A stretch of 64,000 nucleotides of DNA from Castanea sativa (Eukaryota; Streptophyta; Magnoliopsida; Fagales; Fagaceae). This document shows, piece after piece, positions 11,280 to 22,310 of this stretch. Each line of letters starts with the position of its first letter. Position 1 is the stretch's first letter. The notes beneath the pieces were generated by a model, which was given only the letters and a program-made list of their open reading frames with translations, did not search any database and was not told the DNA's origin. The stretch is from assembly GCF_040712315.1 (NCBI RefSeq), contig NC_134020.1, positions 6,943,718 through 7,007,717 of the forward strand, given 5' to 3'. A program made the translations under genes and the position numbers.

Positions 11280-12129
11280 TTCATTTCCCTTTTTTTTTTA
11301 AGTGATTCCAAATGTTCAAGTTTATTTCTCTCCTTTTTCTTTTGGACAATTGAGGATGTATAATTTTACTTTTATTTCGAAAACTACTTTTGACTACATT
11401 CTATGTGGATTTTCCCATAATGTGTATACTACTCATTTTTTTCTGTTGTCTCTCTTTGTTGTTGTTGTTGTTGTTTTTGTTTTTTTTTTTTTTTTTTTTG
11501 TTTTGAACTGATTCCTGGATCATGGTCCCTATAAGTTCTTGCAGTAGGTCCTAGACTAGGTACCCTAGTGCTTCTTTTCTTACGCGGGTACTGAACTAGG
11601 TACATTGGATCATTTTCTTTACCCCATTTTTTCCAAGTCCCAGGTCATGAACCAGGCAGATCTATTTTAGGACAAGTACTGGGCTAGGTACCCCGGGAAC
11701 TTATTCCTGACCATGGTCCCAGACCATGCACTTGAACTAACTGTGGTGTGAGTCCTAGGTCATGTGCTAAGGTTTTACCTTCCTTTTTTTTTTTTTTTTT
11801 TAGCTCTGGCCCAAGTACCCCACCAAAACTTGCCTACATTTGGGCCATGTAATACTATGCAATTGTACACTTTAGTTGCAACTCCACCCCCCCTTTTTTT
11901 TCAAGAGAAAAAGAAGATTCCATTGAAATACAACATAGTTACCATACTAAGGAACACAGAAGGATTGACAAAGATAGTAAGGATCATAGAATGTCCTTCT
12001 ACCACAGGCTCATAAAAAAAAAAACCAAATAAAGTTCCTAGCAAACGAAAAATACAAAGGGTAATGAAACACTTAGCAGGTTGGAGGGTGGTAAAAAAGG
12101 GTTCTTGGTGTACTGAAGCCTCCCCTTTT
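11280..12129. other. Non-coding space between the PMD gene and integrase of F
   Basis: Two converging transcripts (plus-strand PMD gene, minus-strand pol) would end here. It contains T-runs (11468-11500, 11780-11800) and repeated 'tgggctaggtac' / 'ggtcccaggtcatg' phrases (about 11520-11765) that look like decayed short repeats. No gene is visible. Confidence 0.55.
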
Positions 12130-13080
12130 TATGCATAGTATTGCTTCAGCCACTTCCCGTTCATAGGGTAGTCCCATCTTCCATCGTGAGGTAGTAATAT
12201 CCGCTATCATGGGCTTCCCTGATGATGTAGGGCCCTTCCCATTTTGGAGCAAATTTGAAGGGTCCTAGGATATTCTTCCTCACATGCTCTGCTACTCTTA
12301 GTACTAGTTGCCCCTTCTATGAAGGCTCTTTGGTGTACTATTTGTCCATATGTCTTAGCCATCCTTTGCTAGTACCTCTGAATTCTCCTTCTAGCCACTT
12401 CTTTCTCTTCTTCTAGCCCCTCCAGATCTACCAACCTCCCTTCATTATTTGTGTCATCAATGTCTTCTTGGATTTCTTCAAGTTCTACCCTTGGTGTGGG
12501 GATGACTAGCTCCACGGGGTTGATGGCCTCTATCCCATAAACTAGGGAGAAGGGTGAAAACTTGTGGCTGTCTTCAAGGAGTTCTTGCATGCCCAGAGTA
12601 CATCTATCAAATGGGCACTCCATTTCCCCCCATACTTATGCTTCATTTTTTTGAGGATTTTTAGTATCACTTTGTTGGTGGTCTCGACTTGGCCATTTCC
12701 TTGTGGATAGTATGGTGTGGATCTCCTGTGCTTAATGTGATACGCCTCAATTAGATTCTTCATATCCTTATTTATGAATGGTGTACCATGGTCACTGATC
12801 AGTCTCCTGGGGATCCCAAAGTGTGTAATGATGTATTCTCTAACGAAGTTTGTCACGGCTGCCCCAGTGGCCTTCTTCAAAGGGATGGCCTTCACCCATT
12901 TTATAAAATACTTGGTGGCTGCCAGGATTCATATATGGCCAATAGAAGAAGGATTTATGGGTCCTATAAGATCAAGCCCCCAAGTATGGAAAGGCCATGA
13001 TATGGTCATATCTTGTAGCACATTTGGATGAGTAGTTTTGGGTATGAGAGTAGTCATGTACATAGGGGGAGAGTTAGCAT
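12130..13080 (-). pseudogene. Integrase of element F (N-terminus missing)
   Basis: On the minus strand the order is 'WPFHTWGLDLIGPINPSS' (start of the catalytic core, first Asp), 'KWVKAIPLKKATG', 'LISDHGTPFINKDM' (second Asp), 'YYPQGNGQVETTNKVILKIL' (Glu of the DDE triad) and 'VYGIEAINPVELVIPTPRV'. A decayed C-terminal part near 12130-12360 resembles 'RVAEHVRKN'. The N-terminal zinc finger is missing because the SIRE complex and a linked deletion remove sequence upstream of 13080. Frameshifts at about 12545 and 12370. Confidence 0.85.
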
Positions 13081-13551
13081 AGGAGATTTTTGTTAAGGGG
13101 AGTGTCTATACTTGTTGAGGGATGTAGTGAGGAATTATGTTTTCTTTTCTTTTCCATCTTTTATAGATACATTGTTCTTACTTTGTGATAGCAAACCTTG
13201 TACTTATTTTTGATATATATATAATGAGGTTGTTATCACTTTCTTTCACCTATCTCTTCATGTGTTGTTTCTTTTCTCTCGTTATGCACATGCTTTTTAT
13301 TACTTGTATGCAATCTTTTATTTCTGTTTTACACTAATATGCCGCGATGAGTTTTGTTTAAAGTGTTTTAGAAATACAAGTTGTCAAAGTCTTCTTGCCA
13401 TGAACTCTCTTCTTGCAAAGTTTTTCAAGAGTTTGTGTTAGGATAGATTTTATTGTATTCAACAAATGAGTATGAGTTGAGTGATTTATGACTTCTCTCA
13501 TATGTTCATTTGTTTGTTGTGGTTTTGTCACAGATTACCAAATGGGGAGAT
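13081..13551 (+). mobile_element. 3' internal end of an upstream SIRE unit, with polypurine tract
   Basis: Non-coding, T-rich sequence ending 'aaatggggagat' just before the LTR, the usual SIRE polypurine tract. It abuts F integrase at about 13080 without an LTR, so the left side of this unit is deleted together with part of F pol. Confidence 0.6.
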
Positions 13552-14571
13552 TGTTAGGACATATGTGATTCATGTTAGGAACATATGTCATTTAGAATTA
13601 GCTAATCCTTTGACAAAAACGCACTTTACTTGTAATTAGGTAGATCGAGGATGTGTTTAATACTTCAAGGAACAAGAGTTCAAGTTCAAGGGTTAAAACC
13701 ATGCAAATCTGTCCAAGAAACAAGTGAAGAAGTGTTTAATTTCAAAGCTCAACAGCTAGCTCGACAGATAGAATCTATTGAATTTTAAAAGGCAGCTTTA
13801 GCCCAATGCTCGATAGCTGCTCGATAGATAAGTTATCTATTGAGATTTATGAAAATCAGTTTTTCAGATATGATTTAATTCCAATCCGTGTGTACATGTT
13901 TAGGCTTTCTTTTCTTACAACCCTAAACATATATAAGGATTATTCTAACGGTCGTCAAAGGTGGCACAATTGCACGAGTGTAGAGCAAAGTGTTGTTTAA
14001 GCAAATTGTGACTCGAGACAAAATTTTCCCTAGTTCTTCTTTCTCTTAAAGAGGCTATTGCGTTTGTACGCCATTGATTTTTGTGACCAAGGAGCTTCGT
14101 GATCTTCCTCGTGTTGATGAACTGAAGAACTTTTCAGCCAACATCTTTCTCAAGTTGGTGATTAAGTCGCATACTGGGATTCGTGCATCTATTGGTTAGT
14201 CATGTATTGGGAGCCGTGCATTGAAAAGGAAAGATTGTCACTACAGAATAAGTCCAATTGAGTATTAGGATAAGGGTTCAACTGTAGATTGGTATAAGGT
14301 ACTAGAATTCCTTTACTTGTAACTGCTTTGTTGTGATAATAATGAATTCTCGGGAGTGGTGACCTTAAAATCACCCGGTGAGGTTTTTGCCTTAGAGGTT
14401 TTCCCCATTTGTAAACAAATTACGGTGTCAAATTTAATTTCCACTGCATTTAGTTATCTGGTGATTTGTTTGTGCTACCATACGTTTTGCATGTTAATTG
14501 GATTAATTAATTAACTTGGCTAATTAATTAATTAATTTATCACAAGGGGTCAATACATTCTTGGCCTATCA
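13552..14571 (+). repeat. SIRE-type LTR (D)
   Basis: Starts TGTTAGGACATATG and ends TTGGCCTATCA, 1020 bp, with polypurine tract on the left and primer site on the right. A TATA-like 'acatatataagg' lies at 13927-13938. It holds 'ctcgatag' palindromic clusters near 13740-13850, also seen in the E LTR and near 19110-19420. The last part is nearly the same as 23354-23715. Confidence 0.85.
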
Positions 14572-14573
14572 AG

Positions 14574-14591
14574 TGGTATTAGAGTAGGCAC
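14574..14591 (+). other. Primer binding site of SIRE unit D
   Basis: TGGTATTAGAGTAGGCAC follows the LTR after two bases. It resembles the initiator-Met primer site TGGTATCAGAGC with C-to-T decay. The inverted copy E retains the intact TGGTATCAGAGC. Confidence 0.8.
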
Positions 14592-14641
14592 ACTCTGATT
14601 AGGATTAATCTTTGTTGTGTGATCCATTGAACCTTGTTGTC

Positions 14642-16515
14642 ATGGATAGAGGATAGTCCCTTATTGCACCTCCTTTATTTGATGACACTAACTATGCATA
14701 TTGGAAAGTACGCATGAGAGCTCTCTTGCAATCCTTAGATGAAAAAGTGTGGCAAGCTATGGAAATAGGTTGGACCAAGCCAAAGGAAGCACCGACCGAT
14801 TAGGATGATGCTAAGATCAAGGCGACAAACTTCAACAGCAGGGCATTGAATGCTTTGTTCAGTGCGGTCATGAATGAGGGGTTCAAGAAGATATCCTCTA
14901 CGAAAATTATGAAGGAAGCATGGACTATCCTTTAGACAACCTATGAAGGAACCAAGGCTGTCAAGGATTCGAAGCTTCAGAGGCTCACTACAAGCTTCAA
15001 AGAGATCAAAATGGAGGAGGATGAGTCATTCGATGAGTTTTATGCCAAGCTCAAGGACATAGTGAACTCAACCTTTAATCTTGGGGAAACCATTCCTGAA
15101 CCCAAGATTGTTAGAAAGGTGCTCAAATTTCTACCCGAGAGATTTCATACCAAGATCACCGCAATTGAGGAATCAAAGGATATTGATAAAATTCCTTTGA
15201 CAGAGCTGGTTCGCAATCTGTAGACCTATGAGTTGGGTTTGTCTAGGATCCAGAAATCGAGCAAAAGCAAGAGCATGACACTGAAGGCCAAAAGTAGTGA
15301 CACCGATGAGTCTTCTGATGATGAAGATTCTAAAATGGAATCCTACATTACAAGGCAATTCAAAAAGTTTATGAAGAAAGCCAATTCCAAAGTATTTGAC
15401 AAAGACCACAAGCAGTCCAGTTCATCTCAGTTCAAGTGCCAAGACAAAGGGAAGAAGGATGCTAAGGATGGCGGTCAGTACACTATCCCTCAGGACCCAA
15501 GTGTTTCGGGTGTCAAGGTTTCAGTCACATGAAACAAGAGTGCCCTACATATCTCAAGATCATTGAGCAGAGCAAGGCATTTGCTGCTACACTGAGGGGA
15601 TTGTTGAAGCTGTGGATGAAGAAGAAGACTTGGTAGAGTCTATGTTTGAGAAGATGGATGAGCAAGATGACATCCACACAGGCAATGCAAAATTATACAA
15701 GGTCTCTGAAAAGCATGAGAAGTTGTATAGGTTGGTCACCAAGAAGCTTAGTGATGTGGAGCTTGAACGAGAAGAAATCTCCACAAAGTTTGATGAAGCC
15801 AATTAGACTATTGGAGCACTAAGATTTGAGAATAATTTCTTGATTGAGAAGACCAAGAAGCTTAAGGCAGAATTATTCCAAGTCAGAGCTTAGCTGGAGA
15901 GGGCTTCAAGTGCAAAGCTTAATGAGATGCTTAGCCTTTAGAAATCTACTTCCTAGTCAGAGCTCAGCTGGAAAAGACTTCAAGTGCAAAGCTTAATGAG
16001 ATGCTCAGCCTTCAGAAATCTACTTCTGATCGAACTGGTTTAGGGTATGATTTATCTTCTCCTAATATTGCTTCTTCCAGTAATACTATTTTTGTTCCAC
16101 CTACTAATATTGTTGAATCTGAGAACAGTTATGACAAAACTGTGTTAGCTAGTGAGAACATAGATAAGGGTAAATTTATCTTAGGAGCACCCTCTAAGCT
16201 TGCTAAAAAAGAAACCAAAAACCCTAGGGCTAAGAAGGACAATACCCAAAAACCTAAACAGAAGAAGTAGCATCTTTGTCATCATTGTAGAGCAGCTGGA
16301 CATACTCGACCTAAATGCTATAAGTGGCTAGCTACTTAACAAAGCAATAGTATGATCTCATCGGGAAACCAGAATTAGTTTCCATCCTCTCTTGCTCCTC
16401 TTGGAGATCTACTTAAATCCGTCATGTTCCTTTCAAACTTGAACGATTGCAATTCTTCCCCCACTTCGCCTGTTCAAGGGTTCGCTAAAAGGAAAGGTTC
16501 TTCTAAGGTGTGGAA
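14642..16515 (+). pseudogene. SIRE gag, decayed
   Basis: The translation begins MDRG then a stop, and continues with 'FDDTNYAYWKVRMRALLQSL', 'EEDESFDEFYAKLKDIVN' and 'KIVRKVLKFLPERFHTKI', the UBN2/DUF4219-like copia gag. A knuckle remnant follows ('FRCQGFSHMKQECP', shifted in frame), then E/K-rich helices, and a second knuckle 'CHHCRAAGHTRPKCYKW' near 16272-16322. In-frame stops at about 14654, 14803, 14933, 15221, 15891 and 15940 are mostly TAG where copy E or an internal duplicate has CAG or TGG. No protease, integrase or RT follows, so the unit is non-autonomous. Confidence 0.85.
15881..16028 (+). repeat. 74-bp tandem duplication in SIRE gag
   Basis: Two units (15881-15954, 15955-16028) start 'agtcagagct' and share 'gcttcaagtgcaaagcttaa'. 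The period of 74 bp is not a multiple of three and breaks the frame. The first unit has TAG where the second has CAG three times. Confidence 0.85.
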
Positions 16516-16520
16516 GGAAA

Positions 16521-17407
16521 AAAGGCTTAAAGTGATTTTGTCACTTTTCTCTCTCTCTCTCTCTCCCTCTTTATTTTTGCTTGCATTACTTGCATGTTTT
16601 GCTTTCTTGTTTTGAGTTAGTCTAGTTTTATGCATTGCTTTGTTTAACATGTTTTTGTTTTTTTTTGTTTTCAGTTTTGCTTTATTTTTTTAAAATAAAT
16701 AAAATTGAAAAATCTGAAAAATAAAAAAACAGTGTGTGTTTGTGTACATTGGTACTTGTGTACCTTGAATGACAATTGAAATAAAGTTTTCAAAACTTTG
16801 TATCTCTTGTAGCTTAGAGGAGCATCTCTATGCACAACTAAGCAAGTGAGCTTTGTGGTTCGTATTTGTAATAAGTAAGATTAAGTAATATTTTGTACTT
16901 AACACTCGTATCACTCTTTTTGACGGGGACTAGAAAATCCTAAGAGAAAGGCATAAATAATCATCTCACCATTGTTGCCCGCCAATCATGAAATGACATT
17001 TTTATGCTTCGGCATAGCAAAAGTGCAATGTCAAAAGCAAAACATAATTGGGTATTTCTTTTCTCTCTCTTATATGCCCATGCATGATATGCTTAAAAGA
17101 AAATATGCAAAGAAAATTAAAAGAAAAAAGAATAAAAATGTTTTATATATGATTGCAAGCATGTCTTCTAGGAGATATGGAAGTTATAGGATGTACCTCG
17201 AAGGTGATTGTCCCCATCAAGCAGTTATGATCGTGTGTGAGTTAAATGGATTTTCTCATATCTCAAATCGTCATAACATGTAGACACTTATGCAATCTTG
17301 CGAAGTTTTGCACACACAACACGCAATATTCTTTGCTACTTTGATACATGTGTAGGTACAATGTGATTTGGCTATCACAAGGAATACATGTGTTAATGTA
17401 TGCCCAC
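16521..17407 (+). other. Non-coding SIRE interior
   Basis: A CT-rich stretch (16545-16567), T-runs and sequence around 'cacaactaagcaagtgagct' follow gag where pol should be. A 103-codon ORF at 16972-17283 has no recognisable family. The piece resumes at 18911 after the solo LTR. Confidence 0.5.
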
Positions 17408-18905
17408 TGTTGTAAAATTTTAAAATACTCGCAAGTATACGAACCGTACCGAAGTATAGTTTGACAAGAACGAGGTCGAACCCACAGGGACTTGAATGAA
17501 CGTAGGAAAATTAATCAAATCTCAACCAAATTAATCCTAATCTAGTTTAATAAAAATTGGTTGTTTTGAAATTAAATAAACTAAGCAAATAGTTAAACTA
17601 AGCAAAAGATATAAAGCAATAAAAAGATGTAAACAATCAAGGGAAATGAATTAAGGTTTTGGAATCCGCCTTGTAAGTCATATCAGCATATATTTATGAT
17701 CATTAATTTTTCCCAACTACTACATGATAATCTAGAAATCAATCTTGCTATCATGGAAAATATTCTCATTAAAATCCTTATTTTAAAAATTCAAAAGCAT
17801 GTTCTTCTTCGCTTCTTAAGTATAAAATCAAATCATCAATTGTATCTATAGCCAAACAAATCACAAGATATATCCAATTCTAAAATTCAAATCATAAATT
17901 GTATCCATTGACAGATAAATCACAAGCGATATCCAATTTTATAATCAAGAATTAATAAACCAAGCATTCAATTAATTAAGACAAATCCTAAATCATGAGA
18001 AAAACATGATTGAACTCATATCTAGAATCTCATCTTAGTCAATTGATATGAAGCAAGAGCAATTTAAATCATTAAAGAACAACTATTGTGGGAGAAATCA
18101 AATCACATAAATATTACTAATAATCCTTAACAAGGTTTCATCCTCAACCCTAATTATAAATTTAGCTACTCATAGTAATTAAAATAAAACACAAGAATAA
18201 AATACTAAACATTAAACTAGACAAATAAAATAAAACTAACTGTCATGGAAGAAAACAAAAGAAGTAGCCGCACTCTCTATGTTCAGCCCCTAGCCCTAGC
18301 ACTGGCCTCCCTTGAATTTTGCCCTAAAGAGCCTTTAAATAGGTCAAGGAATCCTATTACAAGTTGAATTCCCGTTTGGGGAAAATTCCAGATTTTTAGG
18401 CTTCACTTAACTGACAATTTTGGCCCATTTAACGTCAGAATTCGGACTTTTGGTAAACTACAAAGTTGTAGCCCTTTAAGTTAAATTTCCAGCCCAACTT
18501 GAACCATCTCAATTGGACATTTGAGCAGAAAGTTATACCAAAAATACTAACTGATGTGCAGGCTGGAATCCTAATCCGAATTGAACTTGGATTTGATGCA
18601 AATTTCCTTTGATTCCCTGCTCCAATCGGACATAAATTTAATTGGGTTGGTCTTCTTTAACTTAATCATGGCCCTTGTAAAAGTAAAGTCCATTAGCTTT
18701 CTTCTTTGCACAAATCCACTTATTTAATTCCATTCTCCTACAAAAGATAAATTCACGCAATAAGATTCAATTAAGCACAAAATTGATTATTCACCATTAT
18801 TCCAAAACCAAATATAAAATGCATGAATTATCTCAAAATAAATATGATAATGCTTTCTAACAATGATATAAATATGCAAAATTAAGCTATTATCAATGCA
18901 CATCA
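17408..18905 (-). mobile_element. Solo LTR, gypsy-like, 1498 bp
   Basis: Starts TGTTGTAAAATTT and ends CAATGCACATCA, flanked by perfect 5-bp duplications CCCAC (17403-17407 and 18906-18910). The segment 'ctcgcaagtatacgaaccgt' with 'gtcgaacccacagggactt' is a phrase shared by many plant gypsy LTRs. Reading minus, a TATA-like 'CTATTTAAAGG' near 18332-18342 suggests transcription from the right, so the LTR is given the minus strand. No internal region remains. Confidence 0.85.
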
Positions 18906-18910
18906 CCCAC

Positions 18911-19975
18911 TAAACTGTCTTGACTTGTTTTTAAAATATAAAATTGGTTAGAATTGTTTAGTGTGTTTGTGTTTTTTGGATCTAAATGCTTGACATTTTT
19001 TCTTGTTGAGAGATGTTTTCGAGAGCTTAAAATGTTGTTTGGATCCTTGGTTGAGTAGCATGCTTGATTGCATTCATGTCTGTGTTTTTCTCTTCTTTGA
19101 AAAACTGTTTTTAAGCAATCTCGACAGCTTCTCGATACCTCTCGACAGCTTCTCGATACCTCTCAAAAACTAGGCTATCTATTGAGCCTCTTAAGCTTTC
19201 TTTTTTGATAGCTGCTATCACAATTTCGAACCATCGAAGTTTTTGAGAATTTGTCTCAATAGCTTTTCTACAGCTTCTCAATCCATCGAGAAAGTTTCTA
19301 ACTCCTTGATAGATGCTCAATCCATCAAGCCTCTTTTGCTGTGGACACCTCTGGATAGCTTCTTAATAGATGTATCTGTCAAACTTTTAATCTCAACACC
19401 TCTCGATACAACTCGATCTGTTGAGAATTATGGTTTTCTATATAAAGGGTCAGCGCGATTTGTACTTCATTTTTTTCGATCTCTCCCGATCCTTTTTGTC
19501 TTCTCACCTTCCCAAACTCTTCTCTATTACTCCAAACCTCTTCCCCAAGTCTTCTTCGGTCTTTAGAGCATTTGCTTCCTCTAGTATGTCTCTTATTCAT
19601 TCATTTATCATGCATTTCATCTTTTGTGACCTAACTTTTGGGGTTTGTTGAAATATTTGTGGTTTTTCAAAATTAAAGAGGTTTTTGCAAAATTTTGGGA
19701 TGGGTTTTGTGTAAATGATCCTAAATGATCATGCATTGCATCAAATTTGCATTTTAACAATGATTCATGCATTTTAGATGTGTGTTTACTTTGTTGCAAG
19801 CTTGTGTGCTGGTAGATTTGGATTGGGCTGAGCCCATGATGCTTTTATTGTTGCATGTCACATGCTCATGAATTTTTCATGCATACGTACCTTGCATTTT
19901 CTATCATATTGATATTAAATTGTTTGGTGCTTTTCTGCTTGTCCCTCTTTCTCTCTCTTTCTCTCAGTCTGCATC
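18911..19975 (+). promoter_or_regulatory. Promoter and 5' leader region of the transposon-protein gene
   Basis: A TATA box 'ctatataaag' lies at 19438-19447. Upstream are 'ctcgacag' / 'ctcgatac' clusters like those in the SIRE LTRs. A pyrimidine tract ending 'tttctctcag' just before the ATG at 19976 looks like a splice acceptor, so a 5'-UTR intron is plausible. No LTR boundary was found here. Confidence 0.45.
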
Positions 19976-20960
19976 ATGGCACCTAAGCATAAATCCACTC
20001 CATCCCGAAATCCTCTTCATTCCGGGGCATCTTCCTCTGATTTTACTCCTTATCATCTTCAGTTCCATGATGAGAAAGCCCGTAAGGACTTCTCAGAGAA
20101 CTTTTCTTGACAAGGCATTCATTCGGAATGCCAAGTCATCTTATCAGATTTTTCTGATACTGACCTTCCCACTATCATCCACAGTAGGGGATGGGAGTCA
20201 CTGTATGACATCTCGGTCACTTGTCCTTCGGTGATCATTCAGGAGTTTTACTCCAACATGCACGGATTTGATTCTTCAGTACCTTTTTTTGTCACTTGCA
20301 TTTGAGGTACGCGCATAGTGGTAACTCCGGATATTGTATCCGAGGTGCTCCACATCCCGAGGGTAGTGCATCCTAACTACCTCGTTTGTGATCGTATTGG
20401 GACTGTGTCCAAAGACGAGCTCATGTCTTTGTTTTGTAAGACTCCTTCTTTTCGGGGTGATCATAAGAACACCTGTTGCTCGGCCTTTGCTAAAGGTCCG
20501 AGGTTTCTTAACATGGTGATGACATTCGTTCTCCATCCTTTGTCTCACTATAACTTTATCATAGAGCCTCGTGCTCAATTTTTGCTATCCCTTCTAGAGC
20601 ATCTTACTATAGACTTCCCTTCTCACTTCATCCTCTCCCTTATAGATGTATATAGGGATACGACGACCAGTGATAAGCTTATCTTTCCTTCAGCTATCAC
20701 GAGTATCCTTGGCCATTTTTCTGTCTCCTTTCTTGTATCGGATCATTTTCCTGTCATGTGTGCCATCGATGCGGCTACTATTAGACGGAGTGAGGCCTAG
20801 CTTCGACCGAAGCGGCCACGAACTGAGACAGCAATCCCTCCAGCTTTTTCAGCTCCCTCCACATCTGCACCTCCATCTTCTACGGATGGTGTGGCTCTAG
20901 AGGTAATTATGGTGCAGCTTCAGTGCATGGATGCTCACCTTAACACTCTTAGTGCCAAGA
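19976..20960 (+). pseudogene. 'Putative plant transposon protein' (PF20167-like), truncated
   Basis: From the ATG the frame reads MAPKHKSTPSRNP, an S/P-rich head, then 'FHDEKARKDFSENFS', 'LPTIIHSRGWESLYDI', 'VIIQEFYSNMHGFD', 'VTPDIVSEVLHIP', 'FAKGPRFLNMVMTFVLHPLS' and 'LLSLLEHLTIDFPSHFILS'. This pattern recalls plant proteins annotated as putative plant transposon protein (PF20167). Function is unknown. Three stops (about 20109, 20303, 20799) are TGA or TAG where CGA or CAG is expected. The C-terminus is cut at 20960, where inverted SIRE copy E begins. Confidence 0.6.
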
Positions 20961-20991
20961 AATTGTTCTCGAATCTCAGTGCCCCAATAGT

Positions 20992-22239
20992 TTAATTAGC
21001 TTCATCAAACTTTATGGAAAGTTCCTCACGCTTAAGTTCCAAATCACTGAGCTTCTTGGTGGCTAGCCTATAGAGCTTCTCATGCTTCTCAAAAAGCTTG
21101 TATAGTTTCTCATAGGCTGTATGGATATCATCTTGATCATCCATCTTTTCAAACTTAAATTCCACCAATTCCTCTTCTTCATCCACATCTTCAACAATCC
21201 CTTCAGTAGGATCGACAGTGGCAGTGAAGGCATTCAAAATTCTGTCATCTTCATTGTCGGAATCATCCTCAGGCTTAGTGTCGCTCAAAGTAGCAGCTAG
21301 TGCCTTGCTCTTCCCAATACTCTTGAGATATGTGGGACACTCCTGCTTCATGTGACCGAAACCTTGACATCCGAAGAACTTGGGTCCTACTGGAACAGTG
21401 TACTGACCGCCATCCTTTGCATCCTTCTTCCCTTTATCTTGGCTCTTGAACTGAGAAGAACTAGATTGCCTACGGTCCTTGTCGAAGCCTTTTCCATTGG
21501 CATTTTTCATGAATTTCTTGAATTGCTTGGTGATGTAGGACTTCATCTTAGAGTCTTCATCATCTGATGACTCGTCTGTCTCACTACTCTTGGCCTTTAG
21601 TGCCATGCTCTTGCCTTTTCCCGACTTGCCAATTCTTGCCAATCCTAGCTCATAGGTTTATAGATTACCAACCAGCTCAGTCAGAGGAATCTTGTCAATA
21701 TCCTTTGATTCCTTTATCGCCGTGATCTTGGCATGGAATCTCTCGGGTAGAGATCTGAGCACTTTCCTCACAATCTTGGGTTCAGGAATGGTTTCCCCAA
21801 GATTGAAGGCTGAGTTCACTATGTCCTTGAGTTTGGCATAGAACTCATCAAATGACTCATCCTCCTCCATCTTAATTTCTTCGAAGCTTGTAGTGAGCCT
21901 TTGTAGCTTCGAATCTTTGACTGCCTTTGTTCCCTCATAGGTTGTCTGGAGGATGGTCCATGCTTCCTTAGCAATTTCAGTGAAGGATATCTTCTTAAAC
22001 TCCTCATTAGTGACCGCACTGAATAAGGCATTTAATGCTCTGCTGTTGAAGTTTGCCGCCTTGATCTTAGCTTCATCCCAATCGGCCGACGCTTGTTTAG
22101 GCTTGGTCCAGCCTATCTCCACAGCTTGCCACACCTTCTCATCTAGAGACTGCAAGAAAGCTCTCATGCATACTTTCCAGTATGCATAGTTAGTACCATC
22201 AAATAATGGAGGTATGATAAGAGACTGACCTCTATCCAT
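20992..22239 (-). pseudogene. SIRE gag of copy E, one in-frame stop
   Basis: Starts MDRGQSLIIPPLFDGTNYAY, a UBN2-like copia gag of about 415 codons. The N-terminal domain (residues 1-190) has 'EDESFDEFYAKLKDIVNSAF'. A K/S-rich linker follows, then a CCHC knuckle 'CQGFGHMKQEC' near residue 270 and acidic helices. The only break is a TAA at 21658-21660, at the same codon as a TAG in copy D (15221). Otherwise it is much better kept than D. Confidence 0.85.
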
Positions 22240-22296
22240 GACAAACAGGGGTCAATGGATCACACATAAAGATTAAAACCTAATCAGAGTGTGCCT

Positions 22297-22308
22297 GCTC
22301 TGATACCA
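22297..22308 (-). other. Primer binding site of SIRE copy E
   Basis: TGGTATCAGAGC on the minus strand, two bases after the LTR end. This is complementary to the 3' end of plant initiator-Met tRNA. Confidence 0.88.
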
Positions 22309-22310
22309 CT

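Noticed and set aside
13740..13850. 'ctcgatagctgctcgatag' clusters taken at first as an operator or origin.
   Set aside because: They recur in every SIRE LTR here (23120-23180, 19110-19420), so they belong to LTR structure.
16972..17283. 103-codon plus-strand ORF in the SIRE interior.
   Set aside because: No recognisable domain and atypical lysine/isoleucine runs, so it is probably random in AT-rich DNA.
18100..18905. Possible tRNA or CRISPR-like repeats searched for across the window.
   Set aside because: No cloverleaf with a tRNA B box and no regularly spaced repeats were found. tRNA-like matches are only primer binding sites.
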